This document shows positions 39,323 through 52,954 of a DNA stretch of 64,000 nucleotides, one piece after another (position 1 is the first letter of the stretch; each line of letters opens with the position of its first letter). Made by a program: the position numbers and the translations under genes. Origin of the DNA: Cellulosimicrobium cellulans (GTDB lineage Bacteria > Actinomycetota > Actinomycetes > Actinomycetales > Cellulomonadaceae); NCBI RefSeq assembly GCF_016921195.1, contig NZ_JAFGYF010000006.1:212286-276285 (forward strand), in the 5' to 3' direction. Under the pieces are notes generated by a model. The model had not been told where the DNA came from, made no database searches, and saw only the letters and a program-made list of their open reading frames with translations.

Positions 39323-41269
39323 GTGGCAGGCCTGATTCGACGCGAGGACGTGGAAGCCGTCCGCGACCGCGCGCGGATCGACGAGATCGTCTCCGCGCAC
39401 GTCACCCTCAAGACCGCCGGCGTCGGCTCGCTCAAGGGCCTGTGCCCCTTCCACGACGAGCGCTCGCCGTCGTTCCACGTGCGTCCCGGCGTGGGGCGCT
39501 GGCACTGCTTCGGGTGCGGCGAGGGCGGCGACGTCATCTCGTTCGTCCAGAAGATCGACGGCCTGACGTTCGTCGAGGCCGTCGAGTACCTCGCGGACCG
39601 CATCGGCATCCAGCTCCGCTACGAGGACTCCGGCGGCCCGCAGCGCCCGCGCGAGGAGCCCGGCCGCCGCCAGCGGCTGCTCGAGGCGCACCGCGTCGCC
39701 GCCCAGTACTTCTCCGAGCAGCTCTTCGCCCCGGGCGCCCAGGCCGCGCGCGCGTTCCTCGCCGAGCGCAGCTTCGACCGCGCCGACGCCGAGCACTTCG
39801 GCGTCGGGTACGCGCCCACCGGCTGGGACAACCTCCAGCGCCACCTCCAGGGTCGCGGCTTCACGCAGGCCGAGCTCGTCGCCTCCGGCCTCATGAGTCA
39901 GGGCCAGCGCGGCATCTACGACCGGTTCCGTGGGCGCCTCGTGTGGCCCATCCGTGACGTCACGGGGGAGATCGTCGGGTTCGGCGCGCGCCGCCTCTAC
40001 GACGAGGACCAGGGCCCCAAGTACCTCAACACGCCCGAGACCACGCTCTACAAGAAGTCGCACGTGCTCTACGGCATCGACCTCGCCAAGCGCGAGATCG
40101 CGAAGCAGAAGCGCGTCGTCGTCGTCGAGGGGTACACGGACGTCATGGCCGCGCACCTGTCCGGCGTGACGACGGCCGTCGCGACGTGCGGCACCGCGTT
40201 CGGCTCGGACCACGCGCGCATCGTGCGGCGCCTCCTCGGCGACACGACCGCGGGCGGCGGCATGCAGCTCGCGTCGGGCGCGTCCGTCGGGGGCGAGGTC
40301 GTCTTCACGTTCGACGGCGACGCGGCGGGCCAGAAGGCTGCCGTGCGCGCGTTCGGCGAGGACCAGCGCTTCTACGCCCAGACGTTCGTCGCCGTCGAGC
40401 CGAGCGGCATGGACCCGTGCGAGCTGCGCATGGCGCGCGGACCCGACGCCGTGCGCGCCCTCGTCGACGGGCGCCAACCCCTCTTCGAGTTCGTCATCAG
40501 GACGACGCTCGCGACGTTCGACCTCGACACCGCCGAGGGCCGCGTCGGTGCGCTGCGCGCCGCCGCCCCCGTCGTCGCCGGGATCCGCGACGCCGCGCTG
40601 CGCCCCGAGTACGCGCGCATGCTCGCCGGCTGGATCGGCATGGACGCCGAGCGCGTCCGCCGCGAGGTGGCGGCCGCCGCCAAGCGGGGCAGCGCACCCG
40701 GTCCGGTCCGCACCGCCCGTCCCGACGACGCCCGTCCCGGCGCGGAGGCCCGCGCACCCGAGCCGGAGGTCCCCGCGCTGCCCGCGCCCGACCCGCGCGA
40801 CCCCGTGGCGCGCCGCGAGCGCCTCGCGCTCGTCGCCGTCCTCCAGTACCCCCAGCACGTGCCGCCGGTGTTCGACGACCTCGGCGAGGACGCGTTCGCC
40901 GTCCCGGCGTGGCGCGCCGTCCACGCCGCGATCCGCGCGGCCGGCGGGGTGCGCGAGGGCGCGTCCCTCGGTGCCGGGCACTGGGTCGAGGCCGTCGTCG
41001 AGCAGGCCGCCGAGCCCGTGCGCGGCCTCGTCACCGAGCTCGCCGTCGCGCCCCTGCCCGAGGACCGCGAGAACGTCGTCGGCGGCTACGTCGCGGGCGT
41101 CGTGCGCGGCCTCGTCGACCTGGGGCTCACGCGCCGCGTCGCCGACGCGAAGAGCCGCCTCCAGCGCCTCGACCCGTCGGCCGACCTCGCCGCGTACCAG
41201 GAGGCGTTCGCCGCGCTCCTCGCGCTCGAGGCCGAGCGCCGCACGCTGCGCGAGGGCGAGATCGCCTGA
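39323..41269 (+). CDS. dnaG: DNA primase
   Basis: RNA primer synthesis at the replication fork. The 648-residue protein has an N-terminal CHC2 zinc finger (CPFHDERSPSFHV and HCFGCGEGGD, about 40-65), the RNA polymerase core with a TOPRIM fold (VVVVEGYTDVMAAH and FTFDGDAAGQKAA) and a C-terminal helicase-binding domain. The TOPRIM acidic residues (E in VEGYTD, D-x-D in DGDAAG) are intact. Length and order are standard. The region between 465 and 500 is a Pro/Ala-rich linker. The GTG at 39323 is supported by the leaderless box. Confidence 0.97.
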   Translation: MAGLIRREDVEAVRDRARIDEIVSAHVTLKTAGVGSLKGLCPFHDERSPSFHVRPGVGRWHCFGCGEGGDVISFVQKIDGLTFVEAVEYLADRIGIQLRYEDSGGPQRPREEPGRRQRLLEAHRVAAQYFSEQLFAPGAQAARAFLAERSFDRADAEHFGVGYAPTGWDNLQRHLQGRGFTQAELVASGLMSQGQRGIYDRFRGRLVWPIRDVTGEIVGFGARRLYDEDQGPKYLNTPETTLYKKSHVLYGIDLAKREIAKQKRVVVVEGYTDVMAAHLSGVTTAVATCGTAFGSDHARIVRRLLGDTTAGGGMQLASGASVGGEVVFTFDGDAAGQKAAVRAFGEDQRFYAQTFVAVEPSGMDPCELRMARGPDAVRALVDGRQPLFEFVIRTTLATFDLDTAEGRVGALRAAAPVVAGIRDAALRPEYARMLAGWIGMDAERVRREVAAAAKRGSAPGPVRTARPDDARPGAEARAPEPEVPALPAPDPRDPVARRERLALVAVLQYPQHVPPVFDDLGEDAFAVPAWRAVHAAIRAAGGVREGASLGAGHWVEAVVEQAAEPVRGLVTELAVAPLPEDRENVVGGYVAGVVRGLVDLGLTRRVADAKSRLQRLDPSADLAAYQEAFAALLALEAERRTLREGEIA

Positions 41270-41282
41270 CCCGTCCGGAAGG

Positions 41283-42746
41283 TCAGCTCCTCGCGCCCGC
41301 GGTCGAGGCGGCTGTCGCCGCCCGGCGGTCGCGGGCGGCCTGGCGGTCCGCGGGCATGAGGGCCGCGAGGACGACGAGGACGGCGGCGCTCGCGGCGAGC
41401 AGGACGAACACGACGTGGATCGCGGCCATCAGCCCCGGGCCCTCGGGCGTGCCGTCGGGGCCGAGCGTCGTGCGGGCGTTGACGATCGCGCCGCAGACCG
41501 CGACGCCCACGGCCGAGCCCAGCGACCGCGCGAACATGTTGGTCCCGGTCACCGCCCCGCGCTCGGTGAAGGCTGCGGACGACTGCGCGGCGATGAGCGT
41601 CGGCACGGCGGTCAGGCCCATGCCGACGCCGACGACGAACGTCGTCGCCGCGACCGCCGCCACCGGGGACGTCGCGCCCAGCAGCAGCGTGAGCGAGGTG
41701 CCGGCGAGGACGAGCGCAGAGCCGATGACGGCGGTCCAGCGGAAGCCGATCCGCAGGTAGAGACGCCCGGCGTTCGAGGCCGAGACGGGCCAGCCGACCG
41801 TCATCGCCGCGAGCGCGAAGCCCGCGACGAGCGGACCGACGCCGAGGACGCCCTGGGCGTAGATCGGGACGTACGTGGACAGGGCGAGGACGATCACGCC
41901 GACGAGGAGCGAGACGGCCGTCGAGACCCCGACGACGCGCCGGCGCAGGATCGCGAGGTCGACCACGGGGTAGCGCGTGCGCCGCGCGTGCACCGCGAAG
42001 ACGCCGAGCAGGAGGACCGCGGCACCCAGGACGGCAACGGACGCGGGGGAGGCCCACGCCCACGTGGACCCGCCCTCGAGCAGCCCGAGCAGCAGCAGCG
42101 TGCTGCCGGCGGTGAGGAGCGCGGCGCCGACGTAGTCGATGGGCTCGCGCGCGCCCTCGCGCGGCGACTCGTGGTACCGGCGGTGCAGCATCCACGCGGC
42201 CAGCGCGCACAGCGGCACGTTGACGAAGAAGATCCAGCGCCAGCTCACGAACTCGGAGAACACGCCGCCCAGCGTCGGGCCGACGACGGAGGAGATCGCC
42301 CACACCGACGCGAGGTAGCCCTGCGCCTTCGCGCGCTCCTCGAGCGTGTAGATGTCCGCGGCGATCGTCTGGGAGACGGGCATGACCGCGCCGGCCCCGA
42401 GACCCTGGAGCACGCGCCCGGCGACGAGCGCGGGCATCGACCACGCGAACCCGCACAGCACGGACCCGAGGAAGAACAGGGCGACACCCGCCAGCATGAG
42501 GCGCTTGCGGCCGAGGACGTCGGACAGCCTGCCGAACACCGGTGTGCCGACCGCCTGGGCGAGCAGGTAGCTCGAGAACAGCCAGGGGAGCTGTGCGAAC
42601 CCGCCCAGCTCGCGCGCGATGGTCGCGGACGCGGTCGCGATGATCGTCGCGTCGAGCGCGACGAGGGCGGTCGACAGCATGAGGGCGAGGAGGACTGGGC
42701 CGCGCTCCGAGCGCAGGCCGATCCCGGCGGGGGACGTCGTGGTCAC
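41283..42746 (-). CDS. MFS drug/proton antiporter, DHA2 family
   Basis: 487-residue exporter with 14 predicted helices. Signatures include ALDATIIATASATIARELGG (TM1, motif D1), GRLSDVLGRKRLMLAGV (motif A) and SVVGPTLGGVFSEFVSWRWIFFVNVP (motif C and the DHA2-specific WRWIFFVNVP). It is related in class to the truncated transporter at the left edge. Substrate unknown; multidrug efflux is only inferred from the family. GTG start. Convergent with dnaG; stops lie 14 nt apart. Confidence 0.92.
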   Translation of the reverse strand: MTTTSPAGIGLRSERGPVLLALMLSTALVALDATIIATASATIARELGGFAQLPWLFSSYLLAQAVGTPVFGRLSDVLGRKRLMLAGVALFFLGSVLCGFAWSMPALVAGRVLQGLGAGAVMPVSQTIAADIYTLEERAKAQGYLASVWAISSVVGPTLGGVFSEFVSWRWIFFVNVPLCALAAWMLHRRYHESPREGAREPIDYVGAALLTAGSTLLLLGLLEGGSTWAWASPASVAVLGAAVLLLGVFAVHARRTRYPVVDLAILRRRVVGVSTAVSLLVGVIVLALSTYVPIYAQGVLGVGPLVAGFALAAMTVGWPVSASNAGRLYLRIGFRWTAVIGSALVLAGTSLTLLLGATSPVAAVAATTFVVGVGMGLTAVPTLIAAQSSAAFTERGAVTGTNMFARSLGSAVGVAVCGAIVNARTTLGPDGTPEGPGLMAAIHVVFVLLAASAAVLVVLAALMPADRQAARDRRAATAASTAGARS

Positions 42747-42834
42747 GACAGACGCAAGCCCCGGGCAACGGTCGCGTATTCCCGGCGTGCCCCACCGTGA
42801 CGTTTCGAGGCGGCGGCGGGCCGAGGAAACAGCT

Positions 42835-42865
42835 CGGCCCCGGACCGCTGTGCGATCCGGGGCCG
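42835..42865 (-). terminator. Terminator after tRNA-Asn
   Basis: CGGCCCCGGA and TCCGGGGCCG form a 10-bp stem with an 11-nt loop. Located 10 nt downstream of the tRNA 3' end on the minus strand. Confidence 0.7.
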
Positions 42866-42875
42866 AACCCGTGGG

Positions 42876-42948
<73 letters not shown>

Positions 42949-43003
42949 TCGATCATGACTGTCACGGCGTTCACCGTGGCGGCCGGGGAAAACTCTAGCA
43001 GGC

Positions 43004-43519
43004 TCAGAGGGGTAGTCCGGACGCCGACCGTACCCGCCCCTCCGCGGCGTCCACGCGGGCCTCGACCTCGGGGTCGGTCAGGTCGAGGCCCGGGTCGGCG
43101 ACGACCTGCGAGAAGAGCTCGCCGTCGCCGTCCCGCCGCACCGCGACCCGCGCGGTGAGCCCTGCGGCGAACGTCACGGTCTCCGACAGGACCACGGACG
43201 ACTGCACGCGCTCGCGCAACGTCTGGGCGAGCGACGTGCGGCGCGCGTCGGCGAGCCGGAGGACCAGGGGGGCGGCGCCGTCGACCCAGGAGACCGTGAT
43301 CGTGGCGGTCTCCGGCGCGTACCCCGCCCGGTCGACGTCCGACCACGGGCGCCGCGCGACGGCCGTTCCCGTCGCGTCGCTCGTGAGGAGCTCGGTGCGC
43401 GTCGCGACCGCCCACGAGCCGTCGGTCAGCTCGGCCGAGGCGAGCACGCGGTCGTCCGCCGGGACGTCGAGCGCGCGGCGGACCGGGTCGGGCAGGCTGG
43501 GACGGCGGAACCAGGACAC
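43004..43519 (-). CDS. Conserved hypothetical protein
   Basis: 171-residue soluble protein, not assigned to a function. It begins SWFRRPSLPDPVRRALDVPADDRVLASAEL, then shows alternating beta-strands (GSWAVATRTELLTSD, RPWSDVDRAGYAPETATITVSW) resembling a small beta-barrel, and ends with a helical segment (DPEVEARVDAAEGRVRSASG). I recall similar proteins next to tRNA genes in related actinobacteria, without a name. The GTG at 43519 is supported by the leaderless box below. No cysteines, no membrane segment. Confidence 0.75.
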   Translation of the reverse strand: MSWFRRPSLPDPVRRALDVPADDRVLASAELTDGSWAVATRTELLTSDATGTAVARRPWSDVDRAGYAPETATITVSWVDGAAPLVLRLADARRTSLAQTLRERVQSSVVLSETVTFAAGLTARVAVRRDGDGELFSQVVADPGLDLTDPEVEARVDAAEGRVRSASGLPL

Positions 43520-43525
43520 GTCCCC

Positions 43526-43531
43526 ACCGTA
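43526..43531 (-). promoter_or_regulatory. Putative leaderless -10 box
   Basis: Minus-strand TACGGT, 6 nt before the GTG at 43519. Confidence 0.5.
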
Positions 43532-43562
43532 GCCGCTCCGGGTCGCCCCGCCGGACGGGCGG

Positions 43563-43568
43563 TATGCT
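43563..43568 (+). promoter_or_regulatory. Putative -10 box of tRNA-Met
   Basis: TATGCT, 9 nt before the 5' end of tRNA-Met, a normal distance for tRNA transcription start. Confidence 0.5.
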
Positions 43569-43577
43569 CGCCCGCGC

Positions 43578-43654
43578 GCCCCGTTAGCTCAGCTGGTCAG
43601 AGCAGGAGACTCATAATCTCTCGGTCGCGGGTTCAAGTCCTGCACGGGGCACCA
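43578..43654 (+). tRNA. tRNA-Met (CAT)
   Basis: 77 nt including an encoded CCA. The acceptor stem GCCCCGT pairs perfectly with ACGGGGC, the discriminator is A. The anticodon loop is CTCATAA with anticodon CAT. The intact first base pair argues against initiator tRNA. A CAT anticodon could also be tRNA-Ile2 after lysidine modification, but the overall sequence looks like elongator Met. Confidence 0.9.
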
Positions 43655-43731
43655 CCGGGCCGATCGCCCACGCCCACGTCCGTGCCCACCCTGCGGATGC
43701 GGTGCGCGGCGCCGCGCGGTGTCATGGCCCC

Positions 43732-44091
43732 ATGACGGTGCGGATCAAGCGGGTGTACGAGCCGGCCGAGGAGGGCGACGGGTTCCGCGTGCTCGTCGAC
43801 CGGCTGTGGCCGCGCGGTGAGACCAAGGAGAAGGCGCGCGTCGACCTGTGGCTCAAGGAGGTCGCGCCCTCGACGGAGCTGCGGCGCTGGTTCCACCACG
43901 AGGAGCGGCTGTTCGACGAGTTCGCCGAGCGGTACCGGGCCGAGCTCGACGCGAACGGCGAGGTCGTGGGAGAGCTGCGTGCCGTCGTCGGGCAGCATCC
44001 CGTGGTGACGCTCGTGTACGGCGCGAAGGACGAGGAGCACAACCAGGCGGTCGTGCTGCGCGACTACCTGGCGGCGACCGCCCCGTCCTGA
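43732..44091 (+). CDS. DUF488 family protein
   Basis: 119-residue soluble protein of the DUF488 (YeaO-like) family: IKRVYEPAEEGDGFRVLVDRLWPRG at the start, then WLKEVAPSTELRRWF and VVTLVYGAKDEEHNQAVVLRDYL. These segments, including LVDRLWPRG, are the family hallmarks. Function is unknown; members are small and often stress-linked. The ATG at 43732 is chosen over the upstream in-frame start because the conserved part begins there. Its last 28 nt overlap the end of the convergent acyltransferase gene. Confidence 0.9.
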   Translation: MTVRIKRVYEPAEEGDGFRVLVDRLWPRGETKEKARVDLWLKEVAPSTELRRWFHHEERLFDEFAERYRAELDANGEVVGELRAVVGQHPVVTLVYGAKDEEHNQAVVLRDYLAATAPS

Positions 44092-45191
44092 CCGCCGCGC
44101 TGGTGGCCGGTCGCGGTCCGCCGACCGGACGGCCCCGGGTCGCGCCGGAGGTCGCGGTCGAGGGCGCGGCGCAGCCGCGGGCCGAGCGGACGTTCGACGG
44201 CGCGGTGGATCGCCCAGGCGAGCACCAGGCACACGGCGACGGCCACGGTCAGCGTTGCCGCCCGGGACAGGTACGGGTGCACCGACTCGATCACCCACCG
44301 CCCCCACGACGAGTGCACGAGGTACAGCGGGTACGTCAGGGCGCCGAGCGCGGTGAGCCAGCCCCAGGAGACCCGGGCGAGCGGGGTGAGCGTCGCGACG
44401 GCGACCATGGCGAAGCACAGGACGATCGCGATCCACCAGACCGTGGGGGAGACGACGACGTCGGTGCTGTTCTCGATGCGGGCGGCCTGGATCCTGCCCG
44501 AGACGGCGGCCGCGAGCACCACGTCGAGCGCGAGCGCGAGCCACAGGACCGGAGAGCGGCGCTCCCGCGTGAGGAGGTAGAGCACCATCCCGCCGGCGAA
44601 GAGCGGGGCGTCGGGCGCGACGAGGACGGTCGCGACGAGCTCGGAACCCGTCTGCGTGGCGATCGCCCCCGCGACCGGCCACAGCACCACGAACGCGAGC
44701 ACCCGTGCCCGGGTGAGCCCGACGGCCACGAGCACGCCGAGGAGGACGTAGAACCGCAGCTCCGACCAGAGCGTCCAGTACACGGCCTCCAGGTCGGGGA
44801 TCCCGAACGCGCGCTGGACCATGGTGAGGTTGGCCGCCGCCTGCGGGAGGTCGACGTCGCGGCGCCCGGGGATCACCAGGACGAGCAGCAGCAGGGTGAG
44901 GACGACCGCCGCCCAGTACGCGGGGAACAGCCGGCCGGCGCGCGAGGCGACGAAGCCGCGCACGTCGCGTCCCCACGCGGTCATGAGGATGACGAACCCG
45001 GACACGACGAAGAAGAGCTGGACGCCGAACGAGCCGTAGGCGGCGACGCCCTGCGCGCCCGGCAGGGAGTCGCTCGTCCGCTCGCCCCACGCGTGGTGGT
45101 TGACGGCGACGAAGTGGTACACGAGCACGGCCGCCGCGGCCGCGAACCGGAGTCCGTCGAGCACGGCGAGGCGTGGTGTCGTCGAGGGCAT
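44064..45191 (-). CDS. Acyltransferase family 3 (OafA/YrhL-like) membrane protein
   Basis: Integral membrane O-acyltransferase, a class that acylates envelope glycans or small molecules. The 375-residue protein has about ten hydrophobic helices. LAVLDGLRFAAAAAVLVYHF carries the essential His of TM1, and SFGVQLFFVVSGFVILM and FVASRAGRLFPAYWAAV (the RxxR motif region) follow in the expected order. A basic disordered tail ends the protein and overlaps DUF488 in antisense. Acceptor substrate unknown. No adjacent polysaccharide genes are present. Confidence 0.9.
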   Translation of the reverse strand: MPSTTPRLAVLDGLRFAAAAAVLVYHFVAVNHHAWGERTSDSLPGAQGVAAYGSFGVQLFFVVSGFVILMTAWGRDVRGFVASRAGRLFPAYWAAVVLTLLLLVLVIPGRRDVDLPQAAANLTMVQRAFGIPDLEAVYWTLWSELRFYVLLGVLVAVGLTRARVLAFVVLWPVAGAIATQTGSELVATVLVAPDAPLFAGGMVLYLLTRERRSPVLWLALALDVVLAAAVSGRIQAARIENSTDVVVSPTVWWIAIVLCFAMVAVATLTPLARVSWGWLTALGALTYPLYLVHSSWGRWVIESVHPYLSRAATLTVAVAVCLVLAWAIHRAVERPLGPRLRRALDRDLRRDPGPSGRRTATGHQRGGQDGAVAAR

Positions 45192-45333
45192 TCGAGGCAC
45201 GTTACCAAACCGTGATCTGAGGAACCTGGGAGTGCCTTTCGACGTGCGTGCGGGGCGCAGGGCTGGCACCGTGTCCGGGCCGGAGAACCCGGCGGCGCGC
45301 TGGGGGCGGCGACCCGACGACCGAGGAGGTCCT

Positions 45334-46140
45334 GTGGCACCGAGTTTCAGCTCGACGGGCAAGGCGGCGGCACAGGGCGCACGAGGCAGCAGGACGCTCG
45401 AGCTGCTGGCCCGCGCCGGGTACGCGGTGAGCGGTGTGCTCCACCTCGTGGTGGGCGTCCTCGCGGTCCAGGTGGCGACGGGCTCGGCGTCGAGCGCGCA
45501 GGCGGACCAGACCGGCGCCCTCACCGCCATCGCGCAGACGCCGGGCGGGACTGCCCTCCTCTGGTTCGCCGTCGTCGCGTTCGCCGCGCTCGCGCTGTGG
45601 CAGCTCACCGTGGCGGTGAGCGGCGCCGTCGAGACGTCCGACCGGCTCAAGGCCGCCGGCAAGGCGATCGTCTACCTCGCTCTGGGGGTGCTCGCCGTGC
45701 AGGTCGTGAACGGCTCTGCGGGCGGTTCCGGCCAGGAGGAGAGCATGACGGCGACCCTCATGCAGAAACCGGGCGGCGTCCTCCTCGTCGGTGCCGTGGG
45801 CGTGGGGATCGTCGCCGCGGGTGTCTACCACGTGGTCAAGGGCTGGCGGAAGACGTTCCTCGAGGACCTCGAGGGCGGCACGCGCGGGAACGTCGGGCGC
45901 GCGGTCGTGACGCTCGGGCGGGTGGGCTACGTCGCCAAGGGGATCGCGCTCGGTGTGCTCGGCGCCCTCTTCGTCGTGGCGGCCGTGCAGCACGACCCCG
46001 AGCAGGCCGGCGGTCTCGACGCCGCGTTCGCGACCCTCGCGGCGCAGCCGTTCGGCGCGGTGCTGCTCGTCGCCGTCGGGCTCGGCTTCGCCGCGTACGG
46101 CCTCTACTCCTTCGCCCGCGCCCGGTACGCCCGTATGTGA
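45334..46140 (+). CDS. DUF1206 membrane protein
   Basis: 268-residue protein with six hydrophobic helices arranged as three pairs. Each pair begins with a similar motif: [26 protein letters not shown], then [22 protein letters not shown] and [25 protein letters not shown]. This triplicated pattern is the DUF1206 fold. Function unknown; the family is common in actinobacteria and some are stress-induced. The GTG at 45334 has GGAGG 5 nt upstream. Divergent from the acyltransferase gene (45191). Confidence 0.88.
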   Translation: MAPSFSSTGKAAAQGARGSRTLELLARAGYAVSGVLHLVVGVLAVQVATGSASSAQADQTGALTAIAQTPGGTALLWFAVVAFAALALWQLTVAVSGAVETSDRLKAAGKAIVYLALGVLAVQVVNGSAGGSGQEESMTATLMQKPGGVLLVGAVGVGIVAAGVYHVVKGWRKTFLEDLEGGTRGNVGRAVVTLGRVGYVAKGIALGVLGALFVVAAVQHDPEQAGGLDAAFATLAAQPFGAVLLVAVGLGFAAYGLYSFARARYARM

Positions 46141-46208
46141 CGCGGGCCCCAGGCGTGCGGGTCGGCGACCCGGCCGCCCGTCGTCGTGCGCATGGAAGAA
46201 TGGCGCCC

Positions 46209-46694
46209 ATGGCGATGAGAGAGATCCGGACCATCCCGGACCCCGTGCTCCGCACCCCCTGCGACGAGATCACCACGGTCGACGACCGCGTGCGCTCGCT
46301 CGTCGCGGACCTCGTCGAGACCGTCGACCACGAGGGCCGCGCGGGCCTCGCCGCCAACCAGATCGGCGTGAACCTCCGGGCGTTCTCCTGGAACATCGAC
46401 GACGAGATCGGGTACGTGCTCAACCCGCGCATCGTCGAGCTCTCCGACGACTACCAGGACGGCGACGAGGGCTGCCTCTCGGTCCCCGACCTGTGGTACC
46501 CGACGCGGCGGGCCTGGTACGCCCGTGTCGTCGGGACGGACCTCGACGGCAACGAGGTCGTCGTCGAGGGGACCGAGCTCATGGCGCGCTGCCTCCAGCA
46601 CGAGTGCGACCACCTGGACGGCATGCTCTACCTCGACCGCCTCGACCGCTCCGTGCGCAAGAAGGCGATGCGGGAGCTGCGCGCTCACCTGTGA
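46209..46694 (+). CDS. def: Peptide deformylase
   Basis: Iron-dependent enzyme that removes the formyl group from nascent proteins. The 161-residue protein has the three motifs: GLAANQIG (motif 1), EGCLS with metal ligand Cys89 (motif 2) and QHECDHLDG with His131, Glu132 and His135 (motif 3). The third motif has Cys133 where many enzymes have Phe. The ATG at 46209 is the first of two close starts (MAM). It is 68 nt after the DUF1206 gene. Confidence 0.96.
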   Translation: MAMREIRTIPDPVLRTPCDEITTVDDRVRSLVADLVETVDHEGRAGLAANQIGVNLRAFSWNIDDEIGYVLNPRIVELSDDYQDGDEGCLSVPDLWYPTRRAWYARVVGTDLDGNEVVVEGTELMARCLQHECDHLDGMLYLDRLDRSVRKKAMRELRAHL

Positions 46695-46865
46695 CGACGC
46701 GCGTCCCGTGACCGCGGCCGGGCACGCCCGGCGGATCTCTCGCGCGAACGCGCGATGTCGTGCAAGATGGGCACGAGACACGCCGCGACGTACCTGTGAC
46801 GTGCTGTGACACCACCCTCGGTGAGGACGTTGGGGAAGACGGAACCTCGACCTAGGGAGGCAGAC

Positions 46866-47366
46866 ATGGCCGGTGCCATCACCCGCGGTGTTCTTTACGT
46901 GCACTCAGCACCGCGTGCTCTGTGCCCGCACATGGAGTGGGCCGCGGGCAACGTCCTCGGCGTGCGCGTGTCGCTCGACTGGACCGAGCAGCCCGCCGCG
47001 CGCGGCCTCTACCGGGCCGAGTACTCGTGGCAGGGCCCGCAGGGGACGGGCGCCAAGCTCGCCTCCGCGCTGCGCGGCTGGTCCCACCTGCGCTACGAGG
47101 TCACCGAGGAGCCGAGCCACGGGGTCGACGGCGGCCGGTGGTCCCACACGCCCGACCTCGGCATTTTCTACGCCCAGACGGACGTGCACGGCAACATCGT
47201 CGTCCCGGAGGACCGCATCCGTGCCGCCCTGGAGCAGGTGAGCGAGCCGTGGGCCATGCGCGACGCCCTGCACCTCGCGCTCGGCAAGGCGTGGGACGAC
47301 GAGCTCGAGCCGTTCCGCTACGCCGGGGCCGGCGCACCCGTGCGCTGGCTCCACCGCGTCGGCTGA
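46866..47366 (+). CDS. DUF3145 domain protein
   Basis: 166-residue protein matching the actinobacterial DUF3145 family: TRGVLYVHSAPRALCPHMEWAAGNVLGVRV at the start, then RAEYSWQGPQGTGAKLASALRGWSHLRYEVTEEPS and an end of PWAMRDALHLALGKAWDDELEPFRYAG. No function is established. AGGGAGG lies about 6 nt before the ATG. It is predicted cytoplasmic and lies after def without clear operon evidence (171-nt gap). A bidirectional terminator follows. Confidence 0.9.
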   Translation: MAGAITRGVLYVHSAPRALCPHMEWAAGNVLGVRVSLDWTEQPAARGLYRAEYSWQGPQGTGAKLASALRGWSHLRYEVTEEPSHGVDGGRWSHTPDLGIFYAQTDVHGNIVVPEDRIRAALEQVSEPWAMRDALHLALGKAWDDELEPFRYAGAGAPVRWLHRVG

Positions 47367-47391
47367 CGCCGCGCGTCCGCCCACGACACGA

Positions 47392-47429
47392 CGAGGGCGC
47401 CTGCCGGGACCTCCCGGCAGGCGCCCTCG
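47392..47429 (+). terminator. Bidirectional terminator
   Basis: CGAGGGCGCCTGCCGGGA and its complement form a perfect 18-bp stem with a 2-nt loop. It lies between the ends of the DUF3145 gene (+) and the large surface protein gene (-). Confidence 0.85.
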
Positions 47430-47441
47430 GTCGTGGTGCGC

Positions 47442-52628
<5,187 letters not shown>

Positions 52629-52954
52629 GTGCCCTGTCCTTCCGCTCGCCTGCCTCGAGGTCGCGTCGTGGCTGGAGCCACGCCACGTCCACAGGGTCGG
52701 CGACGGCAGAGGAGGGCGCTCGGCGGGTGACGAGGGGTGCGGGGTGAAACCTGACGAGGCCCGGTCAGCTCATGGACTGCGTCCCGCTTTAGGTACAGAA
52801 GTCCGGACAATACGGATGGGTGAAATCAGAACGATCTGGACGAGCGTCCATCTCAGGATTCGAGACTTCGGCGTCCGGGACGTCCGACCCCGACGCACGA
52901 GAGCCCCGGGACGACGGCTGAGCAGCCGACGGCCCGGGGCTCCCGGAAGGCCGG
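52629..52954. other. Intergenic region, surface protein promoter side and fabF 3' side
   Basis: 326 nt without a gene. The part nearest 52628 holds the purine-rich AAGGACAGGG (minus strand) that can serve the surface protein. The stretch around 52790-52860 is clearly lower in GC and contains the inverted repeat TGGACG-AG-CGTCCA (52837-52850) and the palindrome GTCCGGAC near 52800; it is the likely promoter or operator region, but I could not fix -35 and -10 boxes with confidence. The rest is the fabF terminator. Confidence 0.5.
52901..52942 (-). terminator. Terminator of the fab operon
   Basis: GAGCCCCGGG pairs with CCCGGGGCTC, and an inner CGGCTG-AG-CAGCCG stem lies in the loop. Located 13 nt after the fabF stop on the minus strand. 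Confidence 0.8.
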
